64,000 nucleotides of DNA from Faecalibacterium longum CLA-AA-H243 (GTDB lineage Bacteria; Bacillota; Clostridia; Oscillospirales; Ruminococcaceae), in assembly GCF_020687245.1 (NCBI RefSeq), contig NZ_JAJEQG010000006.1, forward strand, positions 36,870-100,869. Direction: 5' to 3'. The translations under genes were made by a program, and so were the position numbers. The notes beneath the pieces are model-generated. The model made no database searches, was not told where the DNA came from, and was given only the letters and a program-made list of their open reading frames with translations. Shown piece after piece: positions 58,503-64,000 of this stretch. The stretch's first letter is position 1; each line of letters opens with the position of its first letter.

Positions 58503-61217
58503 TCAACTATGCTGCTTGAGTGCGCACACGGCGATGCTGAGAGCGCTCCATGCCGCCTGATACATCAACACCGCAGCCACGCTCAGCATCCCCACGCTGC
58601 CCGCATAGGCCAGCAGGACGGCGATGGCCACCGAGAACCACACCGACACCAGCTGCACCGTGGTAGCGGTCGTCTCGGCGTTCTGGGCCTGCTCTGCGGC
58701 CCGCAGACCGCCGGTCAGGCTGGCAAAGCCGTTGGTGCAAAGGATGCAGCAGCCTTCGGAGCCGGTGTCTTCGGCGGTGGCAGCGCCCAGTGCGGCACAC
58801 TGCTCCTGGTCCAGCAGGACGACCATGCCCTCGGGCAGATGGTAGGCGTCGGTGATGTGTCGTGCGGTCAGGGTGGGGTCCTGGCAGGACACCAGCAGCT
58901 GGATATTCTCTTTTTGCAACTGTTCCAGACCGCGGGCGGCGTTCCGTCCCCCCACATAGTGGAGCACGAACATGGCGTGCAGACTGCCGGACACGGCCAG
59001 ATAGAGGATCTGCAGCTCGCCGTTCTTGGAATGCTTGGCCTCATATTCCTCGTCGGGCAGGGGAACTTCTTCTTTTTCCATGTACGCACGGGTGCCGATG
59101 AGGATGCGGTTGTTGTCGCACCATGCAGAGAAACCGAGGCCGCGATGGACTTCCAGGTCCTTGACCGGGTAGAGGATGTCGGTGCGGTCCTCGATGATCT
59201 GGCGGAACAGGCCGCTCAGGGTGTTGCAGCACTTGCTCAGGACGCTGGCCGAATAGAGGATGGCCCGGTCGATGCGTCCGCCCTTGAAGATGCGGATGTC
59301 CTCGAGCATGGCGCTGTCCGGGGTGAACAGCTCATCGGCGTCAGCCTGAACGGTATCCACACCGCCCAGTTCCTCGATAGCCGCCCAGCCGGGGATCACC
59401 GCACCCGAGGCAGCGGCAGTCTGCTGCAGCCGCAGAGATGCAAAACCTGCGATAAGGGTGGAGGACAGAGGCGAACCCAGGCAGAGCACAGCGGTCAGCG
59501 CCGCAGCGCCGCCGTTGAGGCCGCCGCCAAAGACGCAGAAGACCAGACCGGCCAACACAGCCGCACCCAGCAGGATGTAATTCGTCTTACGGGCGCGGCG
59601 CTCACAGGCGCGGGGGCCGAAGCCCTGCTCCACCATCGCGTCGTCCCACTCGGCGGGTCGGCTGAGCAGCACCCAGGGGTCTTTTTCGTCCATGTCCTTG
59701 GAGAGGATGCGGATAAGGTCTTTGTCCTTGGCGCGGAACGCACCGCGATGCTCCGGACCAGCCTGCGCCAGTTTGAAGCCGCCCTGGACCGAGGCCAGAA
59801 GGACACGGTCGCCCAGCAGTGCAAGGAACAGCCCCAGCGCCGCAATGCCGGACAGAAGGGTAAAGCTGGACGCCTGATAGTTCTGCGCGTTCAGCAGGGC
59901 CACAGCAGCCTGCAAAAGCGCAGCGCAGGTTGCCATCGCGGGCATGGTCTCCATGCTGGGGCGTTCGCCCCGCAGACCCTTCAGGCCGTCCCTCACGACG
60001 GGCCAGCCCACAGCCAGCGCCAGCGCCAGGAAGAGCAGATTGGCGGCATAGAAGGCCGCCGGGGCAGTTACGGGGTCAAGGCCGCCCAACGGGCCGACAA
60101 GGCCCTCCGCGGCGAGGCCGAAGTGAAGCAGCACCAGTGCAAGGATGCCGCCCAGCGCACAGCGCAATGTAAGGGCCGCGCCCATCTGGTGCAGCCGTTC
60201 CCCCACCTGTTCCGGCGTCTCGGGCGTTTTTTCCTCTTCGACAGGCGCTTCCTCGACGGGTGCAGCCTCCGGAGCAGCCGGTGCAGTACCGGCCTCTTCG
60301 GCCGGCTGTGCAGGCGCTTCCTCCTTCGGCGGCTCCACCGGAGCCACCTCGTCGCCGTCGTTCAGGAACATGAGCGGCAGGCTCATGCTGTCGTCATTGT
60401 CCGGCGGCGTCGCGCGGGCCGGGGCTGCGGGCGCTTTCTCGTCGTCGCCCTTGCCGAAGAACTGCATCGCCGGGGCCGCATGGGGCTTCGACGCCTTATC
60501 TTCTGCAAACACCATCGCGGGCATCGGCACGGCAGGCTTCTCCGGCGCTGCATCCGGCTCTTTTTCTGCGTCCGGTTTCTTTGCAATGACCGGAACTTCC
60601 GGGGTACTCTTTTCCGGTTTTGCGGGCTTCACCGGCTGGGGAGGCTCTTCCTCCTGCGGCGGAAGCTTTGCACCAAACAGCATGGCTTTGAGCGCCTGCA
60701 TCTCCCGGTCTTCGTACTGCTCCTGCGGGGTGCGCGGCTCGTACTGGACCGCCTTTTTCCGGGGTGCAGCCTGCTTTTCTGCCGGCTTTTTCTCCGGCTT
60801 GGGAGTAGGCGGCTCCGGCGCTTTGATGGGTTCTGCGGGCTTTTGGGGCTTCTCCGGCTCAGGCTGGGGGGCGCTGACCGGCTCGGCAGGCTTCGGCTGC
60901 TCGGGCTTCGGCTCTGTGACTTCCTCTTCCAGCGTCAGGACCAGCTCCAGGTCGGAGGGTTCCTCCGGCTCCTCGCCGCCCAGCTGTATCTCGCCGGTAC
61001 GGCTCTCTTCGGGTGTGCTGCTTTCCTGCTGTTCGCCCTTTTCACGGCGGAGCAGCCGGCCCAGCAGGCTCTTGGGCTTTTCTTCATTCTCATCGTCCCG
61101 CCGGGTCATCTCCTCCGGGACCTGGGCTACACTGGTGGTAAAAAAGGTGCGGAATTTTTCTTCGCGGGCGTCGATCTCTTCCTGCGTCATTTCCTTCCGC
61201 TCGTCATCCTTTGGCAT
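58503..61217 (-). CDS. P-type-ATPase-like membrane protein lacking the phosphorylation motif
   Basis: ATG 61217 behind GGGAGGGAAG gives 904 aa. The first 330 residues are highly acidic and proline-rich (PEPEKPQKPAEPIKAPEPP style), probably a long disordered cytoplasmic region. The rest follows the heavy-metal P-type ATPase plan: membrane helices, an actuator-like part, then after the expected helix the strand LGGVDTVQADADELFT near residue 620 where DKTGTLT should be, and a nucleotide-domain-like region ending with two or more helices. With Asp-Lys-Thr-Gly replaced, ion pumping by phosphorylation is unlikely. It may be a regulatory or scaffold pseudo-ATPase. It overlaps nothing and follows the rlmB-like gene by 40 bp. 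Confidence 0.7.
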   Translation of the reverse strand: MPKDDERKEMTQEEIDAREEKFRTFFTTSVAQVPEEMTRRDDENEEKPKSLLGRLLRREKGEQQESSTPEESRTGEIQLGGEEPEEPSDLELVLTLEEEVTEPKPEQPKPAEPVSAPQPEPEKPQKPAEPIKAPEPPTPKPEKKPAEKQAAPRKKAVQYEPRTPQEQYEDREMQALKAMLFGAKLPPQEEEPPQPVKPAKPEKSTPEVPVIAKKPDAEKEPDAAPEKPAVPMPAMVFAEDKASKPHAAPAMQFFGKGDDEKAPAAPARATPPDNDDSMSLPLMFLNDGDEVAPVEPPKEEAPAQPAEEAGTAPAAPEAAPVEEAPVEEEKTPETPEQVGERLHQMGAALTLRCALGGILALVLLHFGLAAEGLVGPLGGLDPVTAPAAFYAANLLFLALALAVGWPVVRDGLKGLRGERPSMETMPAMATCAALLQAAVALLNAQNYQASSFTLLSGIAALGLFLALLGDRVLLASVQGGFKLAQAGPEHRGAFRAKDKDLIRILSKDMDEKDPWVLLSRPAEWDDAMVEQGFGPRACERRARKTNYILLGAAVLAGLVFCVFGGGLNGGAAALTAVLCLGSPLSSTLIAGFASLRLQQTAAASGAVIPGWAAIEELGGVDTVQADADELFTPDSAMLEDIRIFKGGRIDRAILYSASVLSKCCNTLSGLFRQIIEDRTDILYPVKDLEVHRGLGFSAWCDNNRILIGTRAYMEKEEVPLPDEEYEAKHSKNGELQILYLAVSGSLHAMFVLHYVGGRNAARGLEQLQKENIQLLVSCQDPTLTARHITDAYHLPEGMVVLLDQEQCAALGAATAEDTGSEGCCILCTNGFASLTGGLRAAEQAQNAETTATTVQLVSVWFSVAIAVLLAYAGSVGMLSVAAVLMYQAAWSALSIAVCALKQHS

Positions 61218-61257
61218 CCTGATCTTCCCTCCCTTGTTTCGTTCGGCACGGGTCAGC

Positions 61258-62064
61258 TCAGCCCTGTGCGGCGCGCTGGCTCTGGATCTCATACAGGATG
61301 ATGCCTGCGGCCACCGAGACATTGAAGCTGTCCACGCCGGTACCCTGTGCGGTCATATCGAGGCTCACAACGCCGTCGCAGAGCTTTTTGACCAGCTGCG
61401 ACACACCGCTGCCCTCGCTGCCCAGCACCAGCGCAATGGGGCCGGTAAGGTTGTTCTTGCGCAGGGACACGCCGTCCATGTCGGCGCAGTAGACGAAAAC
61501 GCCCTGCTCCTTGAGGCGGCGGATGGTCTCGCCGATGTTGGCCACACGGGCCACGGGCAGACGCTCAGCCGCACCGGCGCTGGACTTGATGACGGTGGGG
61601 GTCACGGATGCGCCGCCCCGCTTGGGGATGACGATGCCGTGAGCGCCGCACAGCAGAGCCGAGCGCATGACAGCGCCCAGATTGTGGGGGTCTTCGATGC
61701 CGTCGCTCAGCACGAGGAAGGGCGGTTCGCCCTTCTCTTTGGCAGCGGCCAGCAGGTCCTCCACCGTTGCATATTCGATCTCACTGGCAAAGGCAGCCAC
61801 GCCCTGATGGCTCTCGGTGCCGGTCATAAGGCGCAGCTTGTTGGGGTGTACCCGCTTGACGGTGGCACCGGCTTCCTTCGCCATTGCGGTATAGTAAGCG
61901 GCCACAGCCGGGGCCATGCCCTCGGCCAGCAGCACCGTATCCACGCCGGAGCCGCTCTTCAGCAGCTCTGTGACCGGGTTCTTGCCGTAGACGAGGCTCT
62001 CGTTCCGGGGCTGGTCGTCGGCCTTTTCGCGGCGGGGACGGCGGGGCATATTGCGTTCTTCCAT
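61258..62064 (-). CDS. rlmB: 23S rRNA 2'-O-ribose methyltransferase, RlmB/TrmH (SPOUT) family
   Basis: The 268-aa protein has an N-terminal substrate-binding domain (LVYGKNPVTELLKSGSGVDT) and a C-terminal SPOUT knot. SPOUT motifs: LSDGIEDPHNLGAVMRSALL (motif 1, with catalytic Asn and Arg), ALVLGSEGSGVSQLVKKLCD (motif 2) and MTAQGTGVDSFNVSVAAGII (motif 3). Members 2'-O-methylate G2251 of 23S rRNA; closely related TrmH-like enzymes act elsewhere, so the exact target is probable rather than proven. The basic N-terminus (RRPRREKADDQPR) may help RNA binding. ATG 62064 follows AAGGAGAAC. Confidence 0.88.
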   Translation of the reverse strand: MEERNMPRRPRREKADDQPRNESLVYGKNPVTELLKSGSGVDTVLLAEGMAPAVAAYYTAMAKEAGATVKRVHPNKLRLMTGTESHQGVAAFASEIEYATVEDLLAAAKEKGEPPFLVLSDGIEDPHNLGAVMRSALLCGAHGIVIPKRGGASVTPTVIKSSAGAAERLPVARVANIGETIRRLKEQGVFVYCADMDGVSLRKNNLTGPIALVLGSEGSGVSQLVKKLCDGVVSLDMTAQGTGVDSFNVSVAAGIILYEIQSQRAAQG

Positions 62065-62369
62065 GAAGTTCTCCTTCCGTTTCTATCGCAGGACGCCAAA
62101 GCCCTTCCGACCCGGCGTCATCGTATCGCTTCAAGCGAGTTTTCAGGGCCGCAGCGCTGCAAAGCAGCATTTTGCGGCAGACACTGACGCATTTCAGACG
62201 TACAGCGCTTATAACTCATCTTGAAGTATAACATAAGCGGCAGGGGTTTGCCATAGAATTGCGCTTTTTCTTCCCGTGAAATTTCTGTGCCGCCCGCCCG
62301 GGCAGCGCCTCATGGGAGAAGTGTTGCCTTTTGCGCGCCGGTTATCCGTCTTTTTGCCTGTGGTAAAAG

Positions 62370-62513
62370 TTTTCCACATTCAGACTGCTTTACCATCCGT
62401 ATACCCGCCCTGTTTTTTCCACAAGTTGAAAACCCTGTGGAGAAAGTTCAAAACTCAAGTGTTCAAGCCTGTTTTCCGGGTGGAATTCCACACTTTCCAC
62501 AAGGTTTTCCACA
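62370..62513. other. Cluster of DnaA-box-like sites, candidate replication-related region
   Basis: TTTTCCACA occurs at 62370-62378, 62415-62423 and 62505-62513, CTTTCCACA at 62493-62501, AATTCCACA at 62484-62492, and the reverse TTCTCCACA at 62444-62436. All are one or two bases from the consensus TTATNCACA. The gap 62065-62908 contains no gene; outside this cluster I see only the aldolase promoter and a TTTCTCAG/CTGAGAAA hairpin near 62731-62765. Confidence 0.5.
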
Positions 62514-62799
62514 ATCTTATCTCGACAGGCTCAGAACCTTGCATACATTTTGTAATTTTCAAGTCAGAATTATGACAAAATTTTGAAGCAGAGCGGCACT
62601 TGTTTTGCCTTTTTATCCAACATCATTTTGACGAATGTGGATCCCTGTTGAAAATCGTCTGCTTTGGTGCCTCCGCCGCCGGTCTGGCCGGATGTTGTCG
62701 AAGCCTGTATAAAATGTTGCATCCCACTTATTTCTCAGTCTTTTGAGCACACCGCTGGCTGAGAAAGCTTCGGTTTGGTTACAAAAACTCTCCGGTGGA

Positions 62800-62828
62800 T
62801 TGATTTTACCATCTGTTTGGGGTATACT
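62800..62828 (+). promoter_or_regulatory. Promoter of the aldolase gene
   Basis: TTGATT (62800-62805), 17 bp, TATACT (62823-62828), leaving a leader of about 74 nt. Confidence 0.75.
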
Positions 62829-62908
62829 TAGGGTGCAACTTCGTTAAACCATGCACAAAGCGGTGTGTGGGTACGAACAGACCCCGATAATTTTTGGAGG
62901 TAATAATA

Positions 62909-63772
62909 ATGTTGGTAAATGCAACCGAAATGCTCATCAAAGCTCGTGACGGCCACTACGGTGTGCCTCAGTTCAACATCAACAACCTGGAGTGGACCAA
63001 GGCTGTTCTGACCGCCTGCGAGGAGATGAAGAGTCCTGTCATCCTGGGTGTCTCCGAGGGTGCCGGCAAGTACATGACCGGCTTCAAGACCGTCGCTGCT
63101 ATGGTCGATGCAATGGTCGATTCCATGGGCATCACCGTCCCGGTCGCTCTGCATCTGGATCACGGCACCTACGAGGGCTGCAAGGCCTGCGTTGAGGCCG
63201 GTTTCTCCTCCATCATGTTCGACGGCAGCCACTACTCCATCGAGGAGAATGTGGAGAAGACCAAGGAGCTGGTCGCTCTGGCACACTCTAAGGGCATGAG
63301 CATCGAGGCTGAGGTCGGCTCCATCGGCGGTGTCGAGGACGGCGTCGTGGGTAATGGCGAGATCGCTGACCCCGCAGAGTGCGCAAAGATCACTGATCTG
63401 GGCATCGACTTCCTGGCCGCCGGCATCGGCAACATCCACGGTGTCTACCCCGCCAACTGGAAGGGTCTGGACTTCGAGGCTCTGGACCGCATCCATAAGG
63501 CTACCAATAACATTCCTCTGGTCCTGCACGGCGGCACCGGCATCCCTGACGACATGATCGCAAAGGCCATCAGCCTGGGCGTCTCCAAGATCAACATCAA
63601 CACCGAGTGCCAGCTGGTCTTCGCTGAAGCTACCCGCAAGTATATCGAGGCTGGCAAGGATCAGCAGGGCAAGGGCTTCGACCCCCGCAAGCTGCTGGCT
63701 CCCGGCTCTCAGGCCATCATCGACAAGTGCAAGGAAAAGATCGAGCTGTTCGGCTGCGCCGGCAAGGGCTAA
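62909..63772 (+). CDS. fba: Class II fructose-1,6-bisphosphate aldolase
   Basis: ATG 62909, eight bases after GGAGG, gives 287 aa. The zinc-dependent enzyme interconverts fructose 1,6-bisphosphate with dihydroxyacetone phosphate and glyceraldehyde 3-phosphate. Signature segments are GVPQFNINNLEWTKAV, the zinc-ligand VALHLDHGTYEGCKACVEAG, the central DGVVGNGEIADPAEC loop, and LVLHGGTGIPDDMIAKAISL with the second His. Codon use is strongly biased toward a narrow set (GTC, ATC, CTG), as expected for a highly expressed glycolytic gene. Tagatose-bisphosphate aldolase is the close alternative. Confidence 0.93.
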   Translation: MLVNATEMLIKARDGHYGVPQFNINNLEWTKAVLTACEEMKSPVILGVSEGAGKYMTGFKTVAAMVDAMVDSMGITVPVALHLDHGTYEGCKACVEAGFSSIMFDGSHYSIEENVEKTKELVALAHSKGMSIEAEVGSIGGVEDGVVGNGEIADPAECAKITDLGIDFLAAGIGNIHGVYPANWKGLDFEALDRIHKATNNIPLVLHGGTGIPDDMIAKAISLGVSKININTECQLVFAEATRKYIEAGKDQQGKGFDPRKLLAPGSQAIIDKCKEKIELFGCAGKG

Positions 63773-63815
63773 GCGGAAGCTTCCTTCTTAAAGGATATAC
63801 CACCCAATAAATCAT

Positions 63816-63860
63816 CGGCCCTGCTGCGTTGGAGTTTTCCACGCAACGGGGCCGCTTTTT
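63816..63860 (+). terminator. Terminator of fba
   Basis: CGGCCC..GCTGCGTTGG pairs with CCACGCAACGGGGCCG, followed by CTTTTTGG. Confidence 0.8.
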
Positions 63861-63880
63861 GGTTATATAAATGCTTTCGC

Positions 63881-63919
63881 AAAAAAGAAAACGCTCCAAG
63901 ATTTCTCTTAGAGCGTTTT
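63881..63919 (-). terminator. Terminator of the rRNA operon
   Basis: AAAACGCTC pairs with GAGCGTTTT (inner TAAGAG/CTTG), followed on the minus strand by CTTTTTT. It lies a few bases beyond the 3' end of the 5S rRNA. Confidence 0.75.
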
Positions 63920-63923
63920 GATC

Positions 63924-64000
63924 AAGTCGGCGGCTACCTATTTTCACAAGCCGTTTCCAGCTAACTATCTTGGGCACGAGTGAGCTTAACTGCTGTGTTC
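63924..64000 (-). rRNA. rrf: 5S ribosomal RNA, 3' part
   Basis: The minus strand reads GAACACAGCAGTTAAGCTCA, then GCCCAAGATAGTTAGCTGG and AAATAGGTAGCCGCCGAC, the conserved GAACAC..AGUUAAG loop and GUAGGU..CGCC end of 5S rRNA. The 5' part lies beyond the window, so an rRNA operon on the minus strand probably continues there. The exact 3' end is approximate. Confidence 0.9.

Noticed and set aside
58509..61301. 930-codon open frame opposite the P-type-ATPase-like gene
   Set aside because: It is an antisense shadow of a GC-rich gene: composition is His, Gly and Arg heavy, there is no ribosome site or domain, and the minus-strand protein has clear structure.

Overview
The window comes from a GC-rich Gram-positive gut anaerobe of the Clostridia (Oscillospirales/Ruminococcaceae). 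Faecalibacterium is my best guess from protein style, T-box control of ilv genes, strong Shine-Dalgarno sites and dispersed palindromic intergenic repeats, but no database was consulted. Two stretches of chromosomal housekeeping genes (about 1-19.7 kb and 53-64 kb) flank about 33 kb of accessory DNA inserted at a tRNA-Val gene.

Left chromosomal part: a partial methionine-synthase activation protein; a coenzyme A set (ECF transporter S component, type III pantothenate kinase, coaBC); the operon tsaE-tsaB-rpiB followed by upp; a secreted caspase-like protein; a SEDS protein; an Ntn-type amide hydrolase; branched-chain amino acid genes ilvB-ilvN-ilvC-ilvD led by a T-box riboswitch; and a DUF815 AAA protein.

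Accessory island (about 19.8-53.1 kb): its left edge is a 46-bp copy of the 3' part of tRNA-Val lying beside a palindromic terminator; the intact tRNA-Val is at 53.1 kb. Inside, in order: a DUF3990-like toxin/antitoxin-like pair; a nuclease-helicase gene split by an amber codon; a truncated helicase; CRISPR array 1; a three-gene operon on the minus strand (CARF protein, sigma-70-like protein, CARF-HEPN ribonuclease); a glycine-zipper peptide; a possible ring nuclease; CRISPR array 2; and a complete type III-A effector operon (cas10-csm2-csm3-csm4-csm5-cas6) with no cas1 or cas2. Then follow a frameshifted PLD-helicase with Myb-like and NUDIX partners, several tiny ORFs, an excisionase-like protein with a zinc-ribbon tyrosine recombinase, a second DUF3990-like pair, a 1489-aa STAND protein with a nuclease-like N-terminus, a HipA-like kinase, a serine recombinase and a ClbS-like protein.

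The most unusual system is the type III-A locus. A predicted cyclic-oligoadenylate sensor (CARF) is co-transcribed with a sigma-70-family protein. A bipartite motif (CTTAACT, nine bases, CCRTGGGCT) occurs upstream of the cas10 operon, of the glycine-zipper gene and of the truncated helicase preceding array 1. I infer a second-messenger-controlled sigma regulon, which is untested.

Right chromosomal part: a FeoB-associated small protein, divergent phage-type regulators, TrmO, a LysR regulator, a Big2-domain secreted protein, rubrerythrin, a P-type-ATPase-like protein lacking the phosphorylation motif, an RlmB-type methyltransferase, a cluster of DnaA-box-like sites, class II fructose-bisphosphate aldolase, and the 3' part of a 5S rRNA at the window edge.
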